The translations under genes were made by a program, and so were the position numbers. The notes below the pieces were generated by a model, which did no database searches, was not told the DNA's origin, and saw only the letters and a program-made list of their open reading frames with translations. From Candidatus Odyssella thessalonicensis (GTDB lineage: Bacteria > Pseudomonadota > Alphaproteobacteria > Bin65): DNA of 6,140 bases. Position 1 is the first letter of the stretch. Each line of letters opens with the position of its first letter. The stretch spans positions 1-6,140 of the forward strand of contig SBBV01000297.1 of the NCBI GenBank assembly GCA_005240015.1, written 5' to 3'. Below, one piece after another: positions 1-5,370 of the stretch.

Positions 1-896
1 AGCTCAAGATCAACGAATACGGCGTCTTCCGCGGGGCCAAGCGCATCGCCGGCGAAACCGAGGAGTCGGTGTTCGCCACCGCCGATCTCCCCTACATCCC
101 GCCCGAGCTGCGCGAGGATCGCGGCGAGATCGATGCCGCGCGCCAGGGCCGCCTCCCCAATCTGGTCGAGCTCGGCGACATCAAGGGCGATCTCCATTGC
201 CGCAGCGACGCCAGCGACGGGCGCGATTCGCTCGAAGCGCTGGTGGCGGCCGCGAAGCGGCAGAAGCTCGCCTATATCGCCATCGTCGATCCGTGCCGGC
301 GCATCGCCTCGGCCAACCGGCTCGACCTCGACGGGCTTGCGCGCCAGGGCGAGGCGATCGATCGCATCAATGCCGCGCAGCGCGACGTGCTCGTGCTGAA
401 GGGCGTCGAGACCGCGATCCGCGAGGACGGCAGCCTCGATCTCTCCGACGAGGCGCTGGCCGGGCTCGATCTGGTCGTGGGCGCCGTCACCGACCAGCTG
501 GCATTGCCGGCCGAGAAGCAGACCGCGCGCCTGCTGCGCGCGCTCGAGGCGAAGCGCCTCAGCATCCTCGCGCACCCGCTCAACCGCTACTTCCCGCAGC
601 GCGCCGCGATCAGCTTCAACCTCGAGCGCGTGATCGCCGCGGCGACGGCGCGCGGCTGCTTCCTCGAGCTCAATGCGCGGCCGGAGCGGCTCGATCTCTC
701 CGACGGAGCCTGCCGCGCCGCCAGGCACGCGGGCGTGCGCGTGGCGCTCGGCTCGGATGCCAGGAGCGGCGGCGAATTCGCCAATCTCCGCTGGGGCGTG
801 CTCACCGCGCGCCGCGGCTGGCTCGAGCCCGGCGACGTGCTCAACACGCTCGACGCCGCCGCGGTGAAGGCGGCGCTCCGGCAGACGATGGGCTGA
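1..896 (+). CDS. polX: DNA polymerase/3'-5' exonuclease PolX, C-terminal part (partial)
   Basis: This is the 3' end of a bacterial family X DNA polymerase gene. The reading frame is open from the left edge (first full codon at base 3) to a TGA at 894-896, giving about 297 residues; the family is usually about 570, so the polymerase core lies upstream. The segment begins with the end of the polymerase thumb (LKINEYGVFRG), then the family signature LPYIPPELREDRGEI, then a PHP domain from about base 180. PolX fills short gaps in base excision repair, and its PHP domain normally supplies a Mn-dependent 3'-5' exonuclease. Here that site is degraded. The first motif reads DLHCR instead of HxH, the DH motif reads VDP (base 291), the SVH position reads AVT (489) and the final DAH reads DAR (762). 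His at 195, Glu at 408, His at 573 and Asp at 756 remain. The C-terminal motif ARRGWLEPGDVLNT is typical. The family call is firm; loss of nuclease activity is inference. Confidence 0.93.
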   Translation, partial: LKINEYGVFRGAKRIAGETEESVFATADLPYIPPELREDRGEIDAARQGRLPNLVELGDIKGDLHCRSDASDGRDSLEALVAAAKRQKLAYIAIVDPCRRIASANRLDLDGLARQGEAIDRINAAQRDVLVLKGVETAIREDGSLDLSDEALAGLDLVVGAVTDQLALPAEKQTARLLRALEAKRLSILAHPLNRYFPQRAAISFNLERVIAAATARGCFLELNARPERLDLSDGACRAARHAGVRVALGSDARSGGEFANLRWGVLTARRGWLEPGDVLNTLDAAAVKAALRQTMG

Positions 897-908
897 CATA
901 TTTCCCGA

Positions 909-940
909 GCATGCAATGTCCGCGCGGCGGATATGCATGC
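909..940. repeat. Imperfect inverted repeat / hairpin after polX
   Basis: The arms GCATGC (909-914) plus ATGTCCGC (916-923) pair with GCGGATAT (927-934) plus GCATGC (935-940). This gives 14 pairs with one G-T wobble, one bulged A at 915 and a GCG loop. GCATGC is itself palindromic, and 933-942 (ATGCATGCAT) is a 10-base palindrome. It starts 12 bases after the polX stop. No T-run follows on either strand, so it is not a standard intrinsic terminator. It could be a transcript-end stabiliser, a protein-binding site or part of a dispersed palindrome. Confidence 0.6.
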
Positions 941-982
941 ATCAATGGGCGGCGCGACGTTATGTATTCAAATTGGGGGATT

Positions 983-988
983 GGGAGG
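983..988 (+). promoter_or_regulatory. Ribosome binding site of the small secreted protein gene
   Basis: GGGAGG lies 5 bases before the ATG at 994. It selects this start over the in-frame ATG at 916, and the protein then begins directly with a signal peptide. Confidence 0.7.
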
Positions 989-993
989 CGCCC

Positions 994-1218
994 ATGCTCC
1001 GGCTATCCAGAATCCTTCTCCTCGTCACCGCTGCCGCGTTCGCCTCGCTCTTCACGGCGCCGGCTCAGGCGTTCGTCGGCTATGGCGTCGAGGCCGGCAC
1101 GCCGATGTACGACGCGCTGCAACGCGGCTACCGGCCCCCGCTCGAAGGCCGCGATTACTTCTACGCGCCGCCGGATCATCACATGCCGCCGCCCTGCCGC
1201 CTGCGCCGATACCGTTAG
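994..1218 (+). CDS. Small secreted protein of unknown function
   Basis: This gene encodes 74 residues, and I do not recognise the family. The start at 994 is chosen because GGGAGG sits 5 bases upstream and because it puts a complete signal peptide at the N terminus. Residues 1-6 are short and basic (MLRLSR), residues 7-20 are hydrophobic, and an APAQA cleavage site ends at residue 26. The predicted mature product is only about 48 residues. It is rich in Tyr, Pro and Gly (GYGVEAGTPMYDALQRGY, then a DYFYAPPDHH stretch) and ends in a basic tail, CRLRRYR. It would be exported to the periplasm or beyond. The signal and mature parts join cleanly, so the protein need not be truncated, but the very short mature part leaves open that it is the remnant of a longer one. 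It lies about 100 bases after polX and faces the membrane protein gene that ends at 1399. No function can be assigned. Confidence 0.65.
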   Translation: MLRLSRILLLVTAAAFASLFTAPAQAFVGYGVEAGTPMYDALQRGYRPPLEGRDYFYAPPDHHMPPPCRLRRYR

Positions 1219-1398
1219 CACAGGTCAAACAAACAGGCTCGGCGTGTACGGCGTAGCGGCGCGCTGCGCGCGCCCTGCTGCCGCTGCGCGAGCGAGGAAC
1301 AAAGGGAAATTTCGTCCCCGGTCCTGTACCGGTGGAAGCGGGGGCGCGCAGCGGGCCCCTACGGTTCTGGCGCCACCACCACCTGAACGGAACGGGCA
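1219..1398. other. Convergent intergenic gap with weak GC-rich stem-loops
   Basis: This gap separates two converging genes. It holds a perfect 7-bp stem with a 3-base loop (GGCGCGC at 1258-1264 with GCGCGCC at 1268-1274), a 5-bp stem (CCGGT at 1318-1322 with ACCGG at 1328-1332) and a GGGGC/GCCCC stem (1341-1345, 1355-1359). None has a T-run, so terminator function is only possible. I see no gene here. Confidence 0.35.
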
Positions 1399-2106
1399 TC
1401 AACCCGCGCCACGCGGCGCCACCTGCTGCATCAGCGCGATCTTCTGCCAGATCTTGTTGGAGAGGTTGGTCGTGATCTGGCCGATGTCGCTCACCGCGGC
1501 AACCACGACCGGGTCCTTGCTGCTCTGCGCATAGAGGGCGGCGACCTTGGCTATGAGCGACAAGAGCTCCGAGCAGTAATCGAGATAGCGCCCCAAATCG
1601 TATGGGTTCATCCTGCGCTCGGGCGAGGAGGCGGTGGAGACGGCGCCCTCGACCAAGGTGCTCGGATCCTTGGTGAGCTGGTGCATGTCGATCACGTGCG
1701 CGATCGAGCGCAGCTCGTGCAGCGCCGCCAGCGCCTGGCGCCGCTTCCAGCGCAGCTCGAACGTGACGAGGAAGAAGATCGCAGCACCCATCAGCAACAG
1801 GATGTTGAAGCCCGATTCGATGCCCTGCAGGATGCCGTAGACGTTGGTGCCCTCGCGCTTCACCTCGATCTGGCCGCCGGCATAGGCGAGCAGCGCGATC
1901 CCGCCGATAACGACGGCGACGGTGCCGGCGCGGAGCGCATAAGCCGGCGCCGCGATGCGCAAGGCGCGCGCGCCGCTCTCGCGCGCCACCGCGATGAGCT
2001 CGGCGCAGACCTTGGCCAGGCTCGCCTCGGGGAAGCGCTCGACGATGCGCCGGCGCAGCGTCTCGAGCGTTGCCACGATGCGTTCGGAATCGAGCGTTCG
2101 GTACAT
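1399..2106 (-). CDS. Conserved-looking two-helix membrane protein of unknown function
   Basis: This gene encodes 235 residues. The N-terminal part (1-55) is predicted helical and cytoplasmic. Two membrane segments follow, at about 61-79 (GTVAVVIGGIALLAY) and about 101-118 (NILLLMGAAIFFLVTF), joined by a loop of about 20 residues. The second ends in a strongly basic stretch, RWKRRQ, which argues that both termini are cytoplasmic. The C-terminal half (about 122-228) is a helical soluble domain. It contains ERRMNPYDLGRYLDYCSELL and a closing helix, TTNLSNKIWQKIALM. These look like constrained motifs, and I have the impression of similar hypothetical proteins elsewhere, but I cannot name a family. 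There is no visible catalytic motif. The start is ATG at 2106, with a G-run (GGGGGA) only a few bases upstream. The gene is divergent from the Tyr-rich secreted protein gene, about 177 bases away. A membrane-anchored scaffold or sensor-like role is possible but unsupported. Confidence 0.82.
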   Translation of the reverse strand: MYRTLDSERIVATLETLRRRIVERFPEASLAKVCAELIAVARESGARALRIAAPAYALRAGTVAVVIGGIALLAYAGGQIEVKREGTNVYGILQGIESGFNILLLMGAAIFFLVTFELRWKRRQALAALHELRSIAHVIDMHQLTKDPSTLVEGAVSTASSPERRMNPYDLGRYLDYCSELLSLIAKVAALYAQSSKDPVVVAAVSDIGQITTNLSNKIWQKIALMQQVAPRGAG

Positions 2107-2167
2107 GGTCCCCCGCGTGCTTCGCGCCCCCTGTTGTCGCCGAACCTAGCGCGGCCGCCGCGGCCGA

Positions 2168-2181
2168 GGGAACGGGTTCCC
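2168..2181. promoter_or_regulatory. Short palindrome in a divergent promoter region
   Basis: GGGAAC at 2168-2173 and GTTCCC at 2176-2181 form a perfect 6-bp inverted repeat with a 2-base spacer. It lies between the divergent start codons at 2106 (minus) and 2284 (plus). Position and symmetry would suit a dimeric regulator. In GC-rich DNA a 12-base match can also arise by chance. Confidence 0.25.
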
Positions 2182-2271
2182 GGCGGCTGGTTCAATTGTC
2201 GGTGATCCGGGAGCCGGGGCGTCCTTGGCTCGTTCACTCCGAGCGCAGACGACCGTCCGCCGATGAACTCG

Positions 2272-2277
2272 AAGGAG
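2272..2277 (+). promoter_or_regulatory. Ribosome binding site deciding the start of the Tyr-rich protein
   Basis: AAGGAG lies 6 bases before the ATG at 2284. The in-frame ATG at 2263 lies upstream of this site and would put seven polar residues before the signal peptide, so 2284 is preferred. Confidence 0.8.
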
Positions 2278-2283
2278 ACGACG

Positions 2284-2715
2284 ATGAGCAACACTTCCCG
2301 CGCGCTCGCCGCTGCATTGGCCCTGGCTGCAGGCGCGAGCCTCGCCGGCGCGGCCAAGGCCGAAGGCTATGTCTATTATTATTACGACACGCCGACCTAC
2401 ACTTACACCTATCAGCCGCGCGTCTATTACTACAGCGATCCCGTGGTCGTCGCGCCGGCGCCGCGCGTCTACTACTACAGCGAACCGCGCGTCATCGTGC
2501 GCTCCAACACGACCTACTACTACGGCCACTCGAACCACGATCACTATTCGCCGTCGACCGGCGGCTACGTGGCCGTGCCCTACGGCTACACGCCGCCCGG
2601 CCTCTCGATCACCTCGCCGCTCGGCACCTACGCGCCGTTCTATGGCGGCTGGAATTCCTACAGCAACGAGGAAGCCGGCGGCTACGACCGCTACCGGACC
2701 ACGACCGATCAGTGA
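2284..2715 (+). CDS. Secreted tyrosine-rich repetitive protein, function unknown
   Basis: This gene encodes 143 residues from the ATG at 2284, which has a strong AAGGAG site 6 bases upstream. Residues 1-26 are a signal peptide ending at AAKA, with cleavage before EGYVYYYY. The mature part of about 117 residues has 26 tyrosines (about 22%), arranged in clusters: Y31-34, alternating YTYTY at 39-43, and three YYY triplets. There is a near-exact repeat, PRVYYYSDP at 45-53 and PRVYYYSEP at 60-68, and a looser third copy, TTYYYGHS, at 76-83. The remainder is Gly/Pro/Ser/Tyr-rich, with GGYVAVPYGYTPPG at 93-106 and YAPFYGGWNSYS at 116-127. It has no cysteine, no enzyme motif and no membrane anchor. 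The composition suggests an exported, largely extended or amyloid-like structural or surface protein; that is inference. It is transcribed alone, since a divergent gene precedes it and an intrinsic terminator follows within about 30 bases. Confidence 0.85.
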   Translation: MSNTSRALAAALALAAGASLAGAAKAEGYVYYYYDTPTYTYTYQPRVYYYSDPVVVAPAPRVYYYSEPRVIVRSNTTYYYGHSNHDHYSPSTGGYVAVPYGYTPPGLSITSPLGTYAPFYGGWNSYSNEEAGGYDRYRTTTDQ

Positions 2716-2741
2716 GCCGGCGCCTGCGGCGCAAAGCGAGA

Positions 2742-2772
2742 GGGCGATCCCGCGAGGGATCGCCCTTTTCTT
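2742..2772 (+). terminator. Rho-independent terminator of the Tyr-rich protein gene
   Basis: GGGCGATCCC (2742-2751) and GGGATCGCCC (2756-2765) form a perfect 10-bp stem, extended to 11 by A2741-T2766. The loop is GCGA, and TTTTCTT follows immediately. It starts 26 bases after the stop codon. On the other strand the stem is followed only by TCTCGCTTT, so it would be weaker for the facing gene. Confidence 0.93.
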
Positions 2773-2792
2773 GTGCGCGCGTAACGGGTGAC

Positions 2793-2810
2793 CGCGGGCG
2801 ACGGCCCGCG
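2793..2810. repeat. GC-rich hairpin in the convergent gap
   Basis: CGCGGGC (2793-2799) pairs perfectly with GCCCGCG (2804-2810) around a GACG loop. There is no T-run on either side. It lies between the terminator at 2742 and the hairpin at 2851. Confidence 0.4.
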
Positions 2811-2850
2811 CTCAACCGCACCATCGAATCGCCGAGGGACCGGACGGATG

Positions 2851-2871
2851 CGGCTGCTGGCCGTGCAGCCG
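2851..2871 (-). terminator. Possible terminator hairpin after the deformylase-like gene
   Basis: CGGCTGC (2851-2857) pairs perfectly with GCAGCCG (2865-2871) around a 7-base loop. It begins 5 bases beyond the stop codon of the minus-strand gene ending at 2877. The position suits transcript termination or 3'-end protection, but the T-run of an intrinsic terminator is missing. Confidence 0.35.
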
Positions 2872-2876
2872 ACGCG

Positions 2877-3440
2877 CTATTCGCGCATCGTTTTCCTGAG
2901 TTGCTGCTTCAAGGGGTCGAAGGCCGCGAACTGGATTCCGCCGGGAACGGCTTCATCCAAATTGAGGCGGCCGCGCAGATGCGCCTCCTCGTGCTGATAC
3001 AGGCGCGCTTTCAAGCCGTCGAATTTCTCCCTCCGGCGCTTGCCGTTCCTGTCCGTCCACTCGAGAACGACCCATTCCGGCCGCTCCACGTCGGCGGCGA
3101 CGAGCGCGGCGCTGATGCAGAGCTCACGGTAGAAATTCGTCGTGGCGGATTTCTCGACGATCTCGGGGTTGAGGAACACCTCGATCCCGTCGTCCATCCA
3201 GATGATGAAGACCGACTTGCTTTCGCCGATCTGGGGAGCGGCCAAGCCGCGTCCCGCGCCGGTCACGGAACGGTAGCGGCGCAAGACGCCCTCGAGGCGC
3301 TCTGCGACCTCGAGTCCCTCCGCCACGGAGACCTTCTCGGTTTGCCGGCGCAACACCGGATCGCCCGCATAGACGATCTCGGGAATCTCCGCGAGCACCC
3401 GTTCAAAGACCTTGAGCCGCTTCGCGATTTCCTCGGTCAT
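2877..3440 (-). CDS. Divergent peptide deformylase-family protein
   Basis: This gene encodes 187 residues from the ATG at 3440. Peptide deformylase removes the N-terminal formyl group from new proteins in the cytoplasm, using a metal held by one Cys and two His. All three family motifs are visible. Motif 1 is [12 protein letters not shown] (61-72). Motif 2 is RELCIS (105-110), where the usual form is EGCLS. Motif 3 is QHEEAHLRG (149-157), where the usual form is HExDH. The metal ligands C108, H150 and H154 and the catalytic E151 are all present. The Gly of EGCLS is Leu here and the Asp of HExDH is Ala, so this is a divergent member. No fmt gene adjoins it, unlike the usual def-fmt pair, so it may be a second deformylase rather than the housekeeping one. 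An alternative ATG at 3488 (203 residues) has GCAGG upstream but adds a segment, [13 protein letters not shown], without family resemblance. An extension to 3584 would run into the tRNA gene. Confidence 0.82.
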   Translation of the reverse strand: MTEEIAKRLKVFERVLAEIPEIVYAGDPVLRRQTEKVSVAEGLEVAERLEGVLRRYRSVTGAGRGLAAPQIGESKSVFIIWMDDGIEVFLNPEIVEKSATTNFYRELCISAALVAADVERPEWVVLEWTDRNGKRRREKFDGLKARLYQHEEAHLRGRLNLDEAVPGGIQFAAFDPLKQQLRKTMRE

Positions 3441-3545
3441 CGGACAATCCGGCGGTTTCGCCTCCTTCGCCAAGGCCTCGCAGGGCATCCTGCCTGCACG
3501 AGGATGGAGATCAGTCCTGCGAAGCGCGAAAACGGCGAAGCAGGA

Positions 3546-3621
<76 letters not shown>

Positions 3622-3712
3622 GCACCAAGGCGAGAAATCCGGGCGGATGAGGGGCTTAGCCTGGCCCCGCCGCCGTTGGGAGGCCGGAATATCGGCATGG
3701 GGTCCCACCCTG

Positions 3713-4651
3713 TCAAGGCGGAGAGGCCTCGGGAGACCCGGGTGCGGCGCCGTGCTCGCCGCGCCGCCGCGGCCGGATGACGCGCGCACCGGGCCTGGTG
3801 CCGGCAAAACGCGCGCCGCCCAAGGCTCCCTTCTCGACCAGGCCCACGAAGGCCTCGTACATCGAGCAATATTCGGCGTGGCTGTCGACGCCGGTGCGGA
3901 TGCAGGTCTCCTCGCGCAGGCGCCGGTACATGGCGAGGCGGTCTTTCAAGATCGGGACCCAGAGCGCCGAGAGATTGACGACGCGGACCTCGTGGAAGCC
4001 GGCCGCGCGCAGGAGGCCGAGATACTGGTTGATGGTCTGCACCGATTGGGCCGCGATGCCCTTCCACATCATCGCGCGGTCGGCGTCCGTCAGCCCCGCG
4101 CCGGCGATCCAGTCGGTGAAGGCGAGGCGGCCGCCCGGCTTCAACACGCGGAACGCCTCGGCGAGCGCCTTCCCCTTGTCGGCGAGGTGCAAGAGCGCCT
4201 CCTGCGAGAGCACGGCGTCGAAGGTCTCGGGCGGAAACGGCAGCGCGTGGGCGTCGCCGCGCAGGAAGCGCACGCGGCGCGAGAGGTTCACGCGCCGCGT
4301 GAGATCGACGGCGCCCTTGATCCGACCCTCGTTGTAGTCGAGGCCGACGACGCGGCAGCGCCGGCTCAGGGCCTGATAGCGCGCCGGGCCGCCGAGGCCG
4401 CAGCAGAGGTCGAGCACGAGATCGTCGCTGCGGATGCCGGCGGCGCGCGCGAGCTCGTCATTGGCGGCAAGCCCGCCATAGTGGTCCTGGTCGTGCGGGA
4501 ACACGTCCTCGGGCTTGAGGCGCTCGAGCGAGCCGCGCGCCTCCTTGACGCGCCAAAGCACGTCTGCCGCCGAGATCGGGTGGCGGTCGTAGAAGGCGAG
4601 GACGTGCGCGGCCGCGTCGTCCGGGGCAGCGGGGCCGGGCTCGGAGGTCAT
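3713..4651 (-). CDS. Class I SAM-dependent methyltransferase
   Basis: This gene encodes 312 residues from the ATG at 4651, with AAGG 7 bases upstream. The Rossmann methyltransferase motifs are clear. Motif I is [14 protein letters not shown] (79-92), and the acidic residue that binds SAM ribose is in [10 protein letters not shown] (101-110). GDAHALPF (132-139) is the adenine-contact region. SQEALLH (149-155) matches the motif-IV area of small-molecule methyltransferases, and [15 protein letters not shown] (168-182) is the post-III strand. The pattern GGPARY, QEALLH and FTDW resembles the sarcosine/dimethylglycine and phosphoethanolamine N-methyltransferase group, so a small amine or similar metabolite is a plausible substrate; this is inference. 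The last 25 or so residues ([18 protein letters not shown]) look like an unstructured extension. The start codon overlaps the tadA stop as ATGA, implying translational coupling. The same frame stays open through tadA up to 5230, but that part has no family resemblance. Confidence 0.88.
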   Translation of the reverse strand: MTSEPGPAAPDDAAAHVLAFYDRHPISAADVLWRVKEARGSLERLKPEDVFPHDQDHYGGLAANDELARAAGIRSDDLVLDLCCGLGGPARYQALSRRCRVVGLDYNEGRIKGAVDLTRRVNLSRRVRFLRGDAHALPFPPETFDAVLSQEALLHLADKGKALAEAFRVLKPGGRLAFTDWIAGAGLTDADRAMMWKGIAAQSVQTINQYLGLLRAAGFHEVRVVNLSALWVPILKDRLAMYRRLREETCIRTGVDSHAEYCSMYEAFVGLVEKGALGGARFAGTRPGARVIRPRRRGEHGAAPGSPEASPP

Positions 4652-5115
4652 CGCTTCGCCTTGAAGAAATCGCGCATCAGCGCCGCCGCCTCGCGCTCGG
4701 CGATGCCGCCATAGACCTCGGGCGCGTGGTGGCAGGTGGGCTGGCCGAAGAAGCGGGGCCCATGCTCGACCGCGCCCATCTTGGGGTCGGCGGCGCCGAA
4801 ATAGAGCCGGCGGATGCGCGCGAAGCTGATCGCCGCCGCGCACATCGCGCAGGGCTCGACGGTCACGTAGAGATCGCAGTCGGGCAGGCGCGGCGCGCCC
4901 GCGGCCGCGGCGGCGGCGCGAAGGGCGAGGATCTCGGCATGGGCGGAGGGATCCTTCTTCTCCTCCGTGCGGTTGCCGGCACGGGCGAGGATGGCGCCGC
5001 TGCGCGCATCCACGATCACGGCGCCCACCGGCACTTCGCCGCGCGCCGCGGCGGCGCGGGCCTCGTCGAGCGCCGCCGTCATCGGCGACGTGTCGCGCGC
5101 GGGTTTCGAGTCCAT
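4648..5115 (-). CDS. tadA: tRNA-specific adenosine deaminase TadA
   Basis: TadA deaminates adenosine to inosine at the wobble position (A34) of tRNA-Arg(ACG), which lets one tRNA read CGU, CGC and CGA. It is a zinc enzyme of the cytidine deaminase fold. Numbered from the ATG at 5115 (155 residues), the zinc and catalytic signature is HAE at 59-61 and PCAMC at 88-92, with H59, C89 and C92 as ligands and E61 as the proton shuttle. GEVPVGAVIVD (26-36), AGNRTE (46-51) and the C-terminal DPKMGAVEHGP (110-120) and FFKAKR are typical of TadA rather than of guanine or cytosine deaminases. The start is uncertain. ATG at 5115 has AAGGA 3 bases upstream, ATG at 5133 has no clear site, and ATG at 5082 gives the length nearest the conserved core but also lacks a site. 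The stop overlaps the start of the methyltransferase gene. Confidence 0.94.
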   Translation of the reverse strand: MDSKPARDTSPMTAALDEARAAAARGEVPVGAVIVDARSGAILARAGNRTEEKKDPSAHAEILALRAAAAAAGAPRLPDCDLYVTVEPCAMCAAAISFARIRRLYFGAADPKMGAVEHGPRFFGQPTCHHAPEVYGGIAEREAAALMRDFFKAKR

Positions 5116-5228
5116 TAGTCCTTGCGGTCGCATTGTCTTGGGGTGGCGCGAAACCTATCCTCGGCGGCGTGCTTTGGCTAGCAACGCGAATCGGCCGGCG
5201 CTTCGGCGGTGACGGCAAAGGAAAATTC

Positions 5229-5312
5229 ACAGGGAGCCGGGGAGGCGGGGAGAAGGTTACTTGGCGCGCTTCGCGCGCATTTTCTTGTCTCCCCGGCTCC
5301 CCGCCTCCCTGT
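5229..5312. repeat. Nested inverted repeat in the tadA / C26 hydrolase divergent gap
   Basis: The left arm (5229-5253, beginning ACAGGGAGCC) and right arm (5288-5312, ending CCTCCCTGT) are 25 bases each and match at 23 positions. The two mismatches are C5237/C5304 and G5245/G5296. Inside the 34-base interior is a second perfect stem, GCGCGC (5264-5269) and GCGCGC (5273-5278) with a TTC loop, followed by ATTTTCTT. Within each arm the unit GGGGAG (or its complement CTCCCC) recurs. The element lies between the divergent starts of tadA and the hydrolase gene. It could be a palindromic dispersed repeat or MITE-like insertion, a regulatory hairpin, or a terminator-like attenuator. Confidence 0.7.
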
Positions 5313-5327
5313 TTACTTTGCTTCGCT

Positions 5328-5355
5328 TCAATCGAATCAACCTTGGCCCGATTGA
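5328..5355. promoter_or_regulatory. Candidate operator upstream of the C26 hydrolase gene
   Basis: TCAATCG (5328-5334) and CGATTGA (5349-5355) are perfect inverted 7-mers with a 14-base spacer, so their centres are 21 bases apart, about two helical turns. The repeat ends 15 bases before the ATG at 5371. That geometry fits a dimeric repressor site. No regulator gene is adjacent, so this is a suggestion from symmetry only. Confidence 0.3.
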
Positions 5356-5370
5356 GATAGATTAGACCGC

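Noticed and set aside
197..1534. Long plus-strand open frame of 445 codons overlapping polX and beyond
   Set aside because: Its translation is Arg/Ala-rich with no family resemblance, and it crosses polX in another frame, the small secreted gene and the convergent gap. It is an artefact of high GC content.
2169..2192. GGAAC followed by GGTT as a general-stress sigma factor (EcfG-type) promoter
   Set aside because: The spacer is about 15 bases and the second box is GGTT rather than CGTT, so the match is too weak. The GGAAC is also part of a palindrome.
3651..3668. GGGGC/GCCCC stem between the methyltransferase gene and the tRNA as a terminator
   Set aside because: It has only 5 pairs with an 8-base loop and no T-run, which is easily expected by chance at this GC content.
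4652..5230. N-terminal extension of the methyltransferase frame through tadA (total 505 codons)
   Set aside because: The extension is Arg/Ala/Gly-rich and lies in a different frame from tadA. The ATG at 4651 has a ribosome binding site and starts just before recognisable protein, so this is not a fusion.
5133..5360. Plus-strand open frame of 75 codons in the tadA / hydrolase gap
   Set aside because: Most of it encodes the inverted repeat. It has no ribosome binding site and no protein-like composition.
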